A stretch of 64,000 nucleotides of DNA from Caenispirillum salinarum AK4 (GCF_000315795.1 NZ_ANHY01000006.1:310001-374000); one strand, 5' to 3'; shown: positions 34,048 through 43,725, numbered from the stretch's first letter. Notes: generated by a model from the sequence alone, not told the origin. Made by a program: numbers and translations.

Positions 34048-35769
34048 TCAGCGGGCGCTGCCGGGGCGCGAGCGGGCGATGGCGACAGACAGCAGGACGA
34101 CGGGCACGATGCCCACAAGCACGATGGCCAGGGCCGCCGGTGCGGCCTCCTGCAGGCGTTCGTCGGAGGCCAGCTCGTAGGCGCGCACGGCCAGCGTGTC
34201 GAAGTTGAAGGGGCGCATGATGAGGGTCGCCGGCAGTTCCTTCATCACATCGACGAAGACCAGCAAGGCGGCCGTCAGGATGCTGCCGCGGATCATCGGC
34301 AGGTGGACGCGCTTGAGCGTGGCCCACGGGCCGAGGCCAAGCGTGCGGGCCGCCCCTTCCAGGTTCTGCGTCACCTTGCCCAGCGACGCCTCGATGGCGT
34401 TGAAGGAGACAGCCAGGAAGCGCACCAGGTAGGCGTAGACCAGCGCGGCGATGGACCCCGTCAGCAGCAGTCCCGTGCCGAAGCCGAACACCGCCTCCAT
34501 CCAGCGGTCCAGGGCGTTGTCGAAGGCGGTCAGCGGCACCAGGACGCCGACTGCGATCACCGAGCCCGGCACCGCATAGCCCAGGCTGGCGACGCGGGCG
34601 GCGGCGAGCGTCATGCGGCTCTTGCGCATGCGCTGGCCGTAGGCGAGCAGAACGCCGACGGCCGCCGCCAGGACCGCCGCCACGCCGGCCAGGATGAAGC
34701 TGTTGGCGGCGCGGTCGAAGAAACGGCCGCCGGACATGACGTCCGACCATGTGTCGACCGCCCACTGCGCCAGCACCAGGACCGGAATCAGGAAACCCAG
34801 GGCCAGCGGCAGGGTGCACACCAGGATGGCGCCGGCCATCTTCCAGCCCGTCAGGTGGACGCGCGGCAGGACACGGATGCGGGTGCTCGTGTGCTGGTAG
34901 CCCGCCTGCCCCCGCGACCAGCGCTCCATGAGCACCAGGACGAAGATGAACAGCATCAGCACCGCGCCCAACTGCGCGGCGGCGGCGGGCTCGCCCAGGC
35001 CGAACCAGGTACGGTAGATGCCCGTCGTGAAGGTGTCGACGGCGAAATAGTCGACCGTGCCGAAGTCGTTCAGCGTCTCCATCAGCGCCAGTGCCGTGCC
35101 GGCGACGATCGCCGGCCGTGCCATGGGCAGCGCGACGCGGAAGAAACTCCGCCAGCGCCCGCAGCCCAGCACCCGGCTGGCCTCCAGCGCACAGACCGAC
35201 TGCTCCAGGAAGGCTGCCCGCGCCATCATGTAGACGTAGGGGTAGAGCACCAGGCTCATCATGGTGATGGCCCCGCCCAGCGACCGGATCTCGGGAAACC
35301 AGTAGTCGCGGCGGCTCTGCCAGCCGAAGACGGCCCGCAAGGCCTCCTGCACCGGCCCGGCGTAATCCAGCAGGCCCGTATAGGTGTAGGCGATGACGTA
35401 GGCGGGCACCGCCAGCGGCAGCAGCAGGGCCCACTCGAACAGCCGGACACCGGGAAAGCGGCAGATGGTGACGATCCAGGCCGTGGAGACGCCCAGCAGA
35501 AGAACGCCCGCCCCCACACCGAACATGAGCCCCAGCGAGTTGCCGATGTAGCGCCAGAGGACGGTGTCATAGAGGTGGCTCCAGACCTCTCCGGTATCCA
35601 CCCCCACATGGCCGACGACGACCAGCACCGGCAGCGAGATCAGCAGCGCCACCAGCAGGACGGCAATGGTCCACCAGCGGCTGCCGGTCGCCCGCCGCCG
35701 GGCGATGGCAGCCAGGCCGGCCTCTGGCTTGCCGGTGTATTCGGGAACGCTGACTGTTGCTTGCGCCAC
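34048..35769 (-). CDS. fbpB: Ferric-type ABC transporter permease with two fused domains
   Basis: A 573-residue membrane protein with about 12 helices in two homologous halves, each with an ABC-permease coupling loop (EASRVLGCGRWRSFFRVALP in half 1, EGAARTLGLGPWATLKRVHLP in half 2). Fused permeases of this length are typical of FbpB/SfuB ferric-iron importers. It is upstream of fbpC. No FbpA-type binding protein gene is adjacent on either side, so it must be supplied from elsewhere. A Fur-like site lies about 90 bases upstream. Confidence 0.75.
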   Translation of the reverse strand: MAQATVSVPEYTGKPEAGLAAIARRRATGSRWWTIAVLLVALLISLPVLVVVGHVGVDTGEVWSHLYDTVLWRYIGNSLGLMFGVGAGVLLLGVSTAWIVTICRFPGVRLFEWALLLPLAVPAYVIAYTYTGLLDYAGPVQEALRAVFGWQSRRDYWFPEIRSLGGAITMMSLVLYPYVYMMARAAFLEQSVCALEASRVLGCGRWRSFFRVALPMARPAIVAGTALALMETLNDFGTVDYFAVDTFTTGIYRTWFGLGEPAAAAQLGAVLMLFIFVLVLMERWSRGQAGYQHTSTRIRVLPRVHLTGWKMAGAILVCTLPLALGFLIPVLVLAQWAVDTWSDVMSGGRFFDRAANSFILAGVAAVLAAAVGVLLAYGQRMRKSRMTLAAARVASLGYAVPGSVIAVGVLVPLTAFDNALDRWMEAVFGFGTGLLLTGSIAALVYAYLVRFLAVSFNAIEASLGKVTQNLEGAARTLGLGPWATLKRVHLPMIRGSILTAALLVFVDVMKELPATLIMRPFNFDTLAVRAYELASDERLQEAAPAALAIVLVGIVPVVLLSVAIARSRPGSAR

Positions 35770-35857
35770 GATGCCGCCCTGGAGCCTCTGAAGTGTTCAG
35801 ACCGTCTGCGCGGACCGGCCCCAGGCCTCGGCACCGTCCCGCACCTGCTCACTGTGG

Positions 35858-35872
35858 TGCAAGGCATTCGCA
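35858..35872 (-). promoter_or_regulatory. Weak Fur-type site upstream of fbpBC
   Basis: Minus-strand TGCGAATGCCTTGCA resembles the 7-1-7 Fur pattern (TGMNAAT-N-ATTNKCA) with two mismatches in the right half. It is in the 161-bp gap before a putative iron importer, which gives it some weight. Confidence 0.25.
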
Positions 35873-35930
35873 ATATCAAGACCCCACGGGACTTGGGTAT
35901 TCAGCCGAGGGCCCGTCCCGTGCGCCGGCA

Positions 35931-36398
35931 TCACTTGTCGAACACCGCGCGCAGCATGACCTCTTCCACCACGCCCTCGCCCACCACGCGGCCGGTGACG
36001 ATGCGGAGCTTTTCCTTCATGACGATCAGGTCGATTTCGTCATGGTCGCGCAACCAGCGGGGAATCCACTCGTGCAGGTAGCGCACCATGGCATCCTGGA
36101 TACGCACCGTGTGCGGCCTCACGTCCTCGGCCGTGCCCTTGCGCACCTTGAGGCGGAAGTTGAAGTAGATGGACCGGCGCAGCCCCTCGCCCTCCAGGAT
36201 GACGGGCAGGATGAACGGCTCGATCTCCACGAACTCCGGCCGCACCGGCGGCGGCTTCACCTCTTGCCGCGGCGGCGGGTCCTCCAGCTTGATGCCCAGC
36301 CCCAGAACGTCGGGAATGACGCCGAAGGCGGTCAGGCCCGTGAAGGTGCCGCCGGCCAGCGTGACCAGCACCAGAACGATCACCAGAAGCTTGATCAT
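35931..36398 (-). CDS. FliL-like membrane protein
   Basis: A 155-residue protein with one N-terminal transmembrane helix (LLVIVLVLVTLAGGTFTGL), a Pro-rich linker and a periplasmic domain with the FliL-like stretch FILPVILEGEGLRRSIYFNFRLKV. FliL proteins sit at the flagellar stator, but this gene lies at the end of the riboflavin/thiamine operon, not in a flagellar cluster, so its role is unclear. Motor genes motAB are elsewhere in the window (60 kb). Confidence 0.6.
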   Translation of the reverse strand: MIKLLVIVLVLVTLAGGTFTGLTAFGVIPDVLGLGIKLEDPPPRQEVKPPPVRPEFVEIEPFILPVILEGEGLRRSIYFNFRLKVRKGTAEDVRPHTVRIQDAMVRYLHEWIPRWLRDHDEIDLIVMKEKLRIVTGRVVGEGVVEEVMLRAVFDK

Positions 36399-36431
36399 GT
36401 CCCCCGCGTTTCCCCGCCATCCGCAACAGGC

Positions 36432-37460
36432 TCAGTAGTGGCTCCAGCTCGTGCCGCCCGCGAAGGGCTCGGCCGGCCCGGCACCACGCCGCACAAAAAC
36501 TTCCGACCCCGCGACCATACGCCCGATGGGCGTCGCGGTCAGCCCGCACCGGACGGCGGCGGCACGAACCTGCTCCACCCGCTCCTCGGGCAGGGTGAAG
36601 AGCAGCTCGTAGTCGTCGCCGCCGCACAATACGCTGCCGAGAAGCACCGGGGCGGCGTCCAGCGCCGCGCGGGCAGCGTCGGACAAGGGCAGCGCCTCCA
36701 GATCGACTTCCGCACCCAGGTGAGAATTCTCGCATATGTGCTTGAGATCGCCTATCAATCCGTCCGAAACGTCCAGGCAGGACCGGGCCATGCCCGACAG
36801 CACCGGACCGAACGACACCCGCGGGCGCGGCAGGCGGTAGCGGTCCATGAGGAAGGCCTTGTGCGTCTCGGACAGGCCCGCGAGGGCCGGATCGCCGCGG
36901 CAGACCTTGAGCCCCAGCGCCGCGTCGCCAAGCGTGCCCGTGACCATCAGCACGTCGCCCTCCTTGGCCCCGTCACGGCGCAACTCGCCGCCCGCCGGGG
37001 CGCAGCCGAGTGCCGTGACGGTGATGGTGGCCGGGCCGGGCGTGGCGACGGTGTCCCCCCCCAGGACCGGGCAGTTGTAGGCGTGAACGTCCTCCGACAG
37101 GCCGCGCGCAAAGGCCTCGATCCAGGCCTCTCCACCCTCCTTGGGGAAGCAGGCGGCGACCAGGATGCCCATGGGCTCGGCCCCCATGGCGGCGACGTCG
37201 GACAGGTTGACCCGTACGGCCTTCTTGGCGACCAGGTCCGGCGGGTCGTCGGGCAGGAAGTGCACCCCCGCCACCACGGCATCGGTGGTGGCGACCAGCC
37301 GGTACCCCTTGGGCAGCGACAGGATTGCCGCGTCGTCCTTCAGGTGCAGCGCCCCGGGATGCCCGATGGCGAGCGGCGCGAACAACTCGGCGATCAGGCC
37401 GAACTCGCCACGCCCCTTGCCGCCGGAGCCGCCACCGGAGTCCTCGGGGCTGCTCATCAT
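36432..37460 (-). CDS. thiL: Thiamine-monophosphate kinase
   Basis: A 342-residue ATP-dependent enzyme making thiamine diphosphate from thiamine monophosphate. The metal-binding Asp cluster (KDDAAIL), ATTDAVVAGVHF, NLSDVAAMGAEP and LDVSDGLIGDL are the family motifs. Start overlaps the nusB stop (ATGA). The nusB-thiL pairing is common in proteobacteria. Confidence 0.95.
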   Translation of the reverse strand: MMSSPEDSGGGSGGKGRGEFGLIAELFAPLAIGHPGALHLKDDAAILSLPKGYRLVATTDAVVAGVHFLPDDPPDLVAKKAVRVNLSDVAAMGAEPMGILVAACFPKEGGEAWIEAFARGLSEDVHAYNCPVLGGDTVATPGPATITVTALGCAPAGGELRRDGAKEGDVLMVTGTLGDAALGLKVCRGDPALAGLSETHKAFLMDRYRLPRPRVSFGPVLSGMARSCLDVSDGLIGDLKHICENSHLGAEVDLEALPLSDAARAALDAAPVLLGSVLCGGDDYELLFTLPEERVEQVRAAAVRCGLTATPIGRMVAGSEVFVRRGAGPAEPFAGGTSWSHY

Positions 37461-38029
37461 CGGTCGCCGTCCCGACCCCGCTCCATCTCGTTGGGGCGCA
37501 CGACGCGGGCCAGGCGGTCCAGCACGGCGTTGACCAGCCGCGTCTCGGGGCCGGCATAGAAGGCGTGGGCCACGTCAACGTACTCGTTGATGGCGACCCG
37601 CGGCGGCACGTCCACGCGCTCCATGATCTCGTAAGACCCGCAGCGCAGCATCTCGCGGACCGTGTTCTCCATGCGGTCCCACTGCCAGCCCGAGGTGAGC
37701 GACTGGCTGACGGTCTCGTCGATGCGGGCTTCCTCGGCCAGCACGCCGCGCACCAGCGAGACGAACAGTTCCTGGTCGAAGTCGATCAGCGCGGCGACGC
37801 GCTCCTCTTCCGTATCCGGGTCCACTTCGATGGCCTCGCCGCCCATGCGGCCTTCCAGGAAGTCGCGGATGACGTCGTCGGCCGACTGCTCGCCGATGTG
37901 GATCATGTACAGCGCCTGCACCGCCGCCAGCCGCGCGGCGGAACGACGGCGCGAGCCGCCGCCGGGAAGGCGGGACTTGCGGGGCCGCGGGGCCCGGGGT
38001 TCGGCGTGTTTGCTCTGGTTGTCGGTCAT
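37457..38029 (-). CDS. nusB: Transcription antitermination factor NusB
   Basis: A 190-residue RNA-binding protein that with NusE binds boxA of rRNA leaders. After a basic, disordered N-terminus (PRPRKSRLPGGGSRRR) comes the helical NusB domain: RLAAVQALYMIH at its start and RVAINEYVDVAHAF near the end. The open frame runs upstream into ribH in another frame; the ATG at 38029 is chosen since it lies 11 bases after ribH. Confidence 0.92.
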   Translation of the reverse strand: MTDNQSKHAEPRAPRPRKSRLPGGGSRRRSAARLAAVQALYMIHIGEQSADDVIRDFLEGRMGGEAIEVDPDTEEERVAALIDFDQELFVSLVRGVLAEEARIDETVSQSLTSGWQWDRMENTVREMLRCGSYEIMERVDVPPRVAINEYVDVAHAFYAGPETRLVNAVLDRLARVVRPNEMERGRDGDR

Positions 38030-38040
38030 GGACTCCGGGC

Positions 38041-38496
38041 TCACAGGCCCATCTCGCGTTTCACCTGGATCATGCGCAGCGCCGCTGCCGCAGCCTTGCC
38101 GCCGAAGTTCTTTTCGTCGACGCGGGCGCGGGTCAGGGCCTGCTCGCGCGTGCGGCAGGTCAGGATGCCGTTGCCGATGGCCAGCGAGTACTGCAGCGCC
38201 AGCTTCTGGACACCGTCGATGGCCTGGTGGCAGACGTGTTCGTAATGGTCGGTCTCGCCCTTGATGGCGCAGCCCAGCACCACGTAACCGGCGAAACGGG
38301 TGTCGGTCGCCCGCAGTTCCATGGCACGCACGGCAAAACGGATCACGGCCGGAATCTCCAGGATGCCCGGCACGATGATGCGCTTGTAGCCCGCGCCCTG
38401 CGCCGTCAGTTCCTGCACGGCACCCTTCACGAGCTGGTCGGAGATGTCGTCGTAGAACCGCGACTCGACGATGAGAAAGCGGGGACCGCTGGCCAT
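38041..38496 (-). CDS. ribH: 6,7-dimethyl-8-ribityllumazine synthase
   Basis: A 151-residue riboflavin pathway enzyme joining the pyrimidine and butanone-phosphate precursors. The motif VPGILEIPAVIRF, the GCAIKGETDHYEHV loop and the catalytic His in it are characteristic. Start overlaps the ribBX stop by one base (TAATG). Confidence 0.95.
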   Translation of the reverse strand: MASGPRFLIVESRFYDDISDQLVKGAVQELTAQGAGYKRIIVPGILEIPAVIRFAVRAMELRATDTRFAGYVVLGCAIKGETDHYEHVCHQAIDGVQKLALQYSLAIGNGILTCRTREQALTRARVDEKNFGGKAAAAALRMIQVKREMGL

Positions 38497-39617
38497 TACT
38501 TCGGTTCCTTGTCTGCGGGGATCGGGCGTTGTTCCACCACCCGAAGGCCGTAGCCGTCAAGCCCGATGATGTGCTTGGGGGTGTTGGACAGCAGAATCAT
38601 GTCGCGCACGCCGATATCCAGCAGGATCTGCGCGCCGACGCCGTAGTCCACCAGGCGGCTGTCGGCCTTCTCGCCGGCCAGGCGCTCGCGCACGCGGTCG
38701 GACAGGCTGGTGCGCAACGGCTCGCGGATCAGCACCACGACACCGGCGCCGTGCTCGGCGACCTCCTCCATGGCGACGTGGAGCTGCCGGCCCTTGCCGC
38801 TCTCCTTGTCGCCCAGCACGTCCTCGAGCACGTTCAGCGCGTGCATGCGGACCATCACCGGCTCGTGCCCGGTGATGTCGCCCTTCACCAGGGCGATGTG
38901 CTCGGCGTAGGCCACTTCGTTGACGTAGACCAGCATGCGCCAGTCACCGCCCCACTCGGAGGCGAACGGCATCTCGGCCTCGCGCCGGACGATCTTTTCC
39001 GACTTGCGGCGATAGGCGATGAGGTCGGCGATGGTGCCCACCTTCAGGCCGTGGCGCTGGGCGAAGGGAATCAGATCCGGCATCCGCGCCATGGTGCCAT
39101 CGTCGTTCATGATCTCGCAGATCACGCCCGCCGGATACAGGCCCGCCAGCCGTGCCACGTCGACGGCGGCTTCCGTGTGGCCGGCGCGGACCAGCACGCC
39201 ACCCTCGCGCGCCCGCAGGGGGAAGACGTGGCCCGGCATGGCGATGTCGGTTTTGTCCTTGGTCGGGTCGATGGCGACGGACACCGTGCGCGCGCGGTCG
39301 GACGCCGAGATGCCGGTGGTCACGCCTTCCTTGGCCTCGATGGAGACCGTGAAGGCGGTCGCCAGGCGCGACTGGTTGTGGGCCTGCATCATGGGCAGGC
39401 CCAGCTCGTCGCAGCGCTCGCCGGTCAGCGACAGGCAGATGAGTCCGCGGCCGTGCATCGCCATGAAGTTGATGGCGTCGGGCGTGGCCATCTGCGCCGG
39501 AATCACCAGGTCGCCTTCGTTCTCGCGGTCTTCATCGTCCACGAGAATGAACATCTTGCCGTTGCGGGCGTCCTCAAGGATTTCCTCGATCGACGAAAGG
39601 TACTCGCTGTAGGGCAC
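38496..39617 (-). CDS. ribB: DHBP synthase with degenerate GTP cyclohydrolase II domain (RibBX)
   Basis: A 373-residue two-domain protein. The N-terminal 200 residues are an intact 3,4-dihydroxy-2-butanone-4-phosphate synthase (DDEDRENEGDL, GHVFPLRAREGGVL, GHTEAAVD). The C-terminal part aligns to GTP cyclohydrolase II but lacks the zinc cysteines: where RibA has a CLTG...RCDCG pattern, this has MHALNVLEDVLG and no Cys. It therefore cannot be a normal cyclohydrolase. This is the RibBX variant known in proteobacteria; a separate RibA is expected elsewhere. It is 2 bases after ribE. Confidence 0.9.
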   Translation of the reverse strand: MPYSEYLSSIEEILEDARNGKMFILVDDEDRENEGDLVIPAQMATPDAINFMAMHGRGLICLSLTGERCDELGLPMMQAHNQSRLATAFTVSIEAKEGVTTGISASDRARTVSVAIDPTKDKTDIAMPGHVFPLRAREGGVLVRAGHTEAAVDVARLAGLYPAGVICEIMNDDGTMARMPDLIPFAQRHGLKVGTIADLIAYRRKSEKIVRREAEMPFASEWGGDWRMLVYVNEVAYAEHIALVKGDITGHEPVMVRMHALNVLEDVLGDKESGKGRQLHVAMEEVAEHGAGVVVLIREPLRTSLSDRVRERLAGEKADSRLVDYGVGAQILLDIGVRDMILLSNTPKHIIGLDGYGLRVVEQRPIPADKEPK

Positions 39618-39619
39618 GG

Positions 39620-40225
39620 TCAGTCCTTTTCGAGAAGGCGCGCGACGTAACGCGCCAGCATGTCGATTTCCATGTTGACGGGATCGCCGACCTTGTAGGT
39701 GCCAAAGGTCGTGACCTCCTGGGTATGCGGGATGATGTTGACGCCGAAACGCGCGCCCTCGACCTCGTTCACGGTCAGAGACACGCCGTCCAGCGTGACG
39801 GAACCCTTGGGCGCGACGAACTTCTTCAGCCCTTCGGGCACTTCGAAAACGTAGCGGCGGCTTTCGTTCTCGCCGCGGATGTCCACCACGCGCGCCACGC
39901 CGTCGACGTGGCCGGAGACCACATGGCCGCCCAACTCGTCACCCATCTTCAACGCGCGCTCGAAATTGACGCGACGGCCCTCGTCCCAGTCGCCCAGCGT
40001 GGTCTTGGACAGGGTCTCGTCGCTGGCCTGTACGGTGAACCAGCCGCGGTCACCGGTGGTGCCCTTCTCGATGACGGTCAGGCAGACGCCGTTGCAGGCG
40101 ATGGAGGCGCCGATGTCCACCGTCGTCATGTCGTAGGACGTGTCGAAGGTGAACAGGGTATCGCCGCCGGGCTCACGCTTGCGCTCGCGCACGGTCCCCA
40201 GGTCGGTGATGATGCCGGTGAACAT
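39620..40225 (-). CDS. ribE: Riboflavin synthase, alpha subunit type
   Basis: A 201-residue enzyme that dismutates ribityllumazine into riboflavin. The N-terminus MFTGIITDLGTV is diagnostic, and the protein is two repeated lumazine-binding barrels (first with SIACNGVCLTV, second with VTLDGVSLTVNEVE). It is 3 bases after ribD. Called ribC in some nomenclatures. Confidence 0.95.
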   Translation of the reverse strand: MFTGIITDLGTVRERKREPGGDTLFTFDTSYDMTTVDIGASIACNGVCLTVIEKGTTGDRGWFTVQASDETLSKTTLGDWDEGRRVNFERALKMGDELGGHVVSGHVDGVARVVDIRGENESRRYVFEVPEGLKKFVAPKGSVTLDGVSLTVNEVEGARFGVNIIPHTQEVTTFGTYKVGDPVNMEIDMLARYVARLLEKD

Positions 40226-40228
40226 GAG

Positions 40229-41404
40229 TCAGCGTTTCTCCAGAACTTCCAGCACGTCGTCGCCGACGCGGGTGAACGAGACGGGTGCAAATTCGGGGGC
40301 CGCGGTCAACCGGTCAAGGGCCAGATCGGCGACGGCCGCCCGGCCGTCTCCACCGATCACCTTACCCGCCCGGAACCACGCCAGTCCATCGACGCAGCCG
40401 TCGCGCAGCATGGCCGCTGCCACGCGCCCGCCGCCTTCAACCAGAACACGAGTGATGCCGCGCGCGCCGAGAACGTTCAGCACGGCCTCGGGCACGAGGG
40501 CGCCGGACTCGTCGCAGGCGGCCTCCAGAACCTCGGCACCGTGCCCGGTGAAGGCCTCCAGCCGATCGGGATCGTGGCCCGGACTGGTGACGATCCACAG
40601 CGGCACCGCCTTCGCCGACCGCACCAGCGCACTGGTCACCGGCAGGCGCAGCGAACCGTCCAGCACCACGCGCACGGGCGAACAGTCCTCCAGCCCCGGC
40701 AGGCGGCAGGTGAGGGTCGGATCGTCGGCCAGCGCCGTGCCGGAGCCGATGAGGATGGCGTCGTGGGCGCAGCGCAGCAGGTGACCGCGGCGGCGCGCCT
40801 CGGGCCCCGTGATCCACTTGCTCTCGCCCGAGGCCAGGGCGATGCGGCCGTCCAGCGTGGTGGCGCATTTCAGCGTGACCAGCGGCCGTCCGGTGCGCAC
40901 GCGGCTGAAGAAACCGGCGTTCAGCGCCTCCGCCTCATCCCGGCGCACGCCTTCCACCACCTCGATCCCGGCTTCGCGCAGACGGGCAAGGCCGCGGCCG
41001 GAGACGCGCGGGTCGGGGTCGACGGCGGCGGCGATGACGCGCGCCACGCCCGCCTTCACCAACGCATCGGCGCAGGGCGGAGTCTTGCCGTAGTGGCTGC
41101 AGGGCTCCAGAGAGACATAGACGTCGGCCCCGTGCGCCGCCTCCCCGGCCATTGCCAGCGCCAGCGGCTCGGCATGGGGGCGGCCGCCGGGCTGGGTGAA
41201 GCCGCGCCCGACCACGTGGCCGTCCTTGACCACCACGCATCCCACGGTCGGGTTGGGCCACACGCGCCCGAGCCCGCGCCGCGCAAGCGCCAGCGCCGCG
41301 CCCATATGCAGGTGCATGGTCCGCGCGTCGGGCGGTGGAGCGGCGTTTCGGCCATGGTCCTCCGCGCCGCCGGCGGAGGCCCGGCTGGAAGACCCGGACG
41401 ACAC
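40229..41404 (-). CDS. ribD: Bifunctional riboflavin deaminase/reductase
   Basis: A 391-residue enzyme with an N-terminal zinc deaminase domain (PNPTVGCVVV, the HAE motif in GGRPHAEPLAL, PCSHYGKTPPC) and a C-terminal NADPH reductase domain (KCATTLDGRIAL, LVEGGGRVAAAML). The start chosen is GTG 41404, 4 bases after the nrdR stop with GGAGG upstream; an ATG at 41317 would cut into the domain start. The order nrdR-ribD-ribE-ribBX-ribH is classical. Confidence 0.92.
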   Translation of the reverse strand: MSSGSSSRASAGGAEDHGRNAAPPPDARTMHLHMGAALALARRGLGRVWPNPTVGCVVVKDGHVVGRGFTQPGGRPHAEPLALAMAGEAAHGADVYVSLEPCSHYGKTPPCADALVKAGVARVIAAAVDPDPRVSGRGLARLREAGIEVVEGVRRDEAEALNAGFFSRVRTGRPLVTLKCATTLDGRIALASGESKWITGPEARRRGHLLRCAHDAILIGSGTALADDPTLTCRLPGLEDCSPVRVVLDGSLRLPVTSALVRSAKAVPLWIVTSPGHDPDRLEAFTGHGAEVLEAACDESGALVPEAVLNVLGARGITRVLVEGGGRVAAAMLRDGCVDGLAWFRAGKVIGGDGRAAVADLALDRLTAAPEFAPVSFTRVGDDVLEVLEKR

Positions 41405-41408
41405 GGCG

Positions 41409-41861
41409 TCACTCGCCTCCCAGCTTTTCAACGAACTCGCCGAAGTCCTTGATTTCGCGGAAGTTTTTGTAAACGCTCGCAAACCGGACATAGGCCACCT
41501 GATCAAGCGACTGAAGCGCCTTCATCACCAGCTCGCCGATCTGCGCCGACTGGATTTCCGTCTCGCCGGTGCTTTCGAGCTGACGCTGGATGCCGTTGAC
41601 GATCTGCTCGATCCGCTCCTCGTCGATCCCGCGCTTGCGGCAGGCGATGCGGATGGACCGCGTGAGCTTGTCGCGGTCGAAGGGGCTGCGCTGGCCGTGG
41701 CGCTTGATGACCGTCAACTCGCGCAACTGCACGCGCTCGAACGTCGTGAAGCGGGATTGGCAGGACGGACAGTACCGGCGCCGACGGATGGCGTTGTTGT
41801 CCTCCGTCGGCCGCGAGTCCTTCACCTGGGTGTCGTCATGTCCGCAGAACGGGCAGCGCAT
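41409..41861 (-). CDS. nrdR: Transcriptional repressor NrdR
   Basis: A 150-residue regulator of ribonucleotide reductase genes. It has a zinc ribbon ([19 protein letters not shown]) and an ATP-cone domain ([16 protein letters not shown]) that senses ATP/dATP. The position between glyA and ribD is conserved in alphaproteobacteria. Confidence 0.96.
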   Translation of the reverse strand: MRCPFCGHDDTQVKDSRPTEDNNAIRRRRYCPSCQSRFTTFERVQLRELTVIKRHGQRSPFDRDKLTRSIRIACRKRGIDEERIEQIVNGIQRQLESTGETEIQSAQIGELVMKALQSLDQVAYVRFASVYKNFREIKDFGEFVEKLGGE

Positions 41862-41891
41862 GGTCTCGGTCCCCCTCTCGTGGCGGCCCGC

Positions 41892-41924
41892 CCGGCCGCG
41901 CCGACCCGAAAGTCGCGCGGCCGG
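41892..41924 (-). other. Stem-loop between glyA and nrdR
   Basis: Ten-bp perfect inverted repeat CCGGCCGCGC / GCGCGGCCGG with an extra GAC/GTC pairing inside, 13 bases after the glyA stop. It lacks a T-run and the genes on both sides are in one operon, so partial termination or 3'-end protection of glyA mRNA is more likely than full termination. Confidence 0.5.
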
Positions 41925-41936
41925 AGGGCGTGCGCC

Positions 41937-43217
41937 TTACATCCCCTCGTAGATGGGGAAGCGGTGGCACAGGTCCTGGACGCGCTCGCGCACCGTCGCC
42001 TCGACCCCGCTGTTGTCGTCCGGGTTGGCCGACAGGCCGTCCAGAACCTCGACGATCATTTCGCCGACCTGGGTGAACTCGGCCGTGCCGAACCCGCGCG
42101 TGGTGCCCGCCGGCGTGCCGAGGCGCACGCCCGAGGTCACCATTGGCTTTTCCGGGTCGAACGGAATGCCGTTCTTGTTGCAGGTCATGCCGGCGCGCTC
42201 CAGGCTGTGCTCGGCGACGTTGCCGGTCAGCTTCTTGGGGCGCAGGTCGACCAGGGTCAGGTGCGTGTCGGTGCCGCCGGCCACGATATCCAGCCCGCCC
42301 TTGATGAGCGTTTCGGACAGGGCGCGGGCATTGGCGACGACCTGTGCCGCGTAATCCTTGAAGTCGGGCTTCAGGGCCTCGCCGAAGGCCACGGCCTTGG
42401 CGGCGATGACGTGCATGAGCGGGCCGCCCTGCAGCCCCGGGAACACGGCGGAGTTGATCTTCTTGCCGATGTCGGGGTTGTTGGACAGGATCATGCCGCC
42501 GCGCGGACCGCGCAGGGTCTTGTGCGTGGTGGTGGTGACCACGTCGGCGTAGGGCAGCGGGCTCGGGTGCGCGCCGCCGGCCACAAGGCCCGCGAAGTGC
42601 GCCATGTCGACCATCAGCAGCGCGCCGACCTTGTCCGCGATCTCGCGGAACCTGGCGAAGTCGATGACGCGCGGATAGGCCGAGCCGCCGGCGATGATGA
42701 GCTTGGGCTTGTGTTCCATGGCCAGGCGCTCGACCTCGTCGAAGTCGATCAGCGCGTCCTGTCGGCGGACACCGTACTGCACGGCGTTGAACCACTTGCC
42801 CGACAGGGCGGGCGCGGCACCGTGCGTCAGGTGACCGCCGGCGGCCAGGCTCATGCCCATGATGGTGTCGCCCGGCTTGGTCAGCGCCAGCATGACGGCG
42901 CCGTTCGCCTGCGCACCGGAATGCGGCTGAACGTTGACGTACTCGCAGCCGAACAGCTTCTTGGCACGGTCGATGGCGATCTGCTCGGCCACGTCCACGA
43001 ATTCACAGCCGCCGTAGTATCGCCGACCGGGATAGCCCTCGGCGTACTTGTTGGTCAGCACCGAGCCCTGCGCCTCCAGCACGGCGCGCGAGACGATGTT
43101 CTCGGAGGCGATCAGCTCGATCTGGTCCTTCTGGCGGCCCAGTTCGTCGGTGACGGCCTTCATGAGGTCGGGGTCGGTCTCGGCCAGGGAGGCACCAAAG
43201 AAAGTGGCGGTGGACAT
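41937..43217 (-). CDS. glyA: Serine hydroxymethyltransferase
   Basis: A 426-residue PLP enzyme converting serine and tetrahydrofolate to glycine and methylene-tetrahydrofolate. The PLP lysine lies in [16 protein letters not shown]; the N-terminal [11 protein letters not shown] and [16 protein letters not shown] are typical. The ATG at 43217 is preferred over one 14 codons earlier because the family normally begins close to it and AAGGAA precedes it. Confidence 0.96.
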   Translation of the reverse strand: MSTATFFGASLAETDPDLMKAVTDELGRQKDQIELIASENIVSRAVLEAQGSVLTNKYAEGYPGRRYYGGCEFVDVAEQIAIDRAKKLFGCEYVNVQPHSGAQANGAVMLALTKPGDTIMGMSLAAGGHLTHGAAPALSGKWFNAVQYGVRRQDALIDFDEVERLAMEHKPKLIIAGGSAYPRVIDFARFREIADKVGALLMVDMAHFAGLVAGGAHPSPLPYADVVTTTTHKTLRGPRGGMILSNNPDIGKKINSAVFPGLQGGPLMHVIAAKAVAFGEALKPDFKDYAAQVVANARALSETLIKGGLDIVAGGTDTHLTLVDLRPKKLTGNVAEHSLERAGMTCNKNGIPFDPEKPMVTSGVRLGTPAGTTRGFGTAEFTQVGEMIVEVLDGLSANPDDNSGVEATVRERVQDLCHRFPIYEGM

Positions 43218-43281
43218 CGCTGCGGGTGTTCCTTGAAAGAGCGAACGAACGATAGACAAATAGCCGATGAACCGGCCGGGA

Positions 43282-43725
43282 TCAGACCGGGCGGCTCATC
43301 TTTTCGACGCGGCGGGCATGGCGACCACCCTCGAACTCGGTGTCGAGGAAGGTGGCGAGACAGTCCTGCGCCACGCCGGGACCGGTGGTCCGCCCGCCGA
43401 GCACCAATACGTTGGCGTCATTGTGCTCCCGGGACATACGGGCGGTAAAGGCGTCGTGGACCAGCGCCGCACGGATTTCAGGGTGACGGTTGGCGGCGAT
43501 GGAAATGCCGATGCCAGTGCCGCAGATCAGGACGCCGCGGGCCGCCTTGCCGGATTTGACCGTCTCGGCCATGGCGTTCGCGAAGTCGGGGTAATCGACC
43601 GACTCCGTGCCGTTGGTGCCGAGGTCGAGCACCGACAGGCCGCGCGCCTCCAGGTCCTTCTTGAGGAGTTCCTTGAGGTCCAGACCGCCGTGGTCACAGG
43701 CGATGGCGATGGTGTCGTCGGACAT
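43282..43725 (-). CDS. rpiB: Ribose-5-phosphate isomerase B
   Basis: A 147-residue isomerase of the pentose phosphate pathway. [13 protein letters not shown] at the N-terminus and [15 protein letters not shown] (with the catalytic Cys) and [13 protein letters not shown] are the RpiB signatures. It heads the operon rpiB-glyA-nrdR-rib-nusB-thiL. Confidence 0.94.
   Translation of the reverse strand: MSDDTIAIACDHGGLDLKELLKKDLEARGLSVLDLGTNGTESVDYPDFANAMAETVKSGKAARGVLICGTGIGISIAANRHPEIRAALVHDAFTARMSREHNDANVLVLGGRTTGPGVAQDCLATFLDTEFEGGRHARRVEKMSRPV

Noticed and set aside
39618-43725. FMN riboswitch in the rib operon
   Set aside because: Intergenic gaps inside the operon are 2-75 bp and none carries the conserved RFN element.
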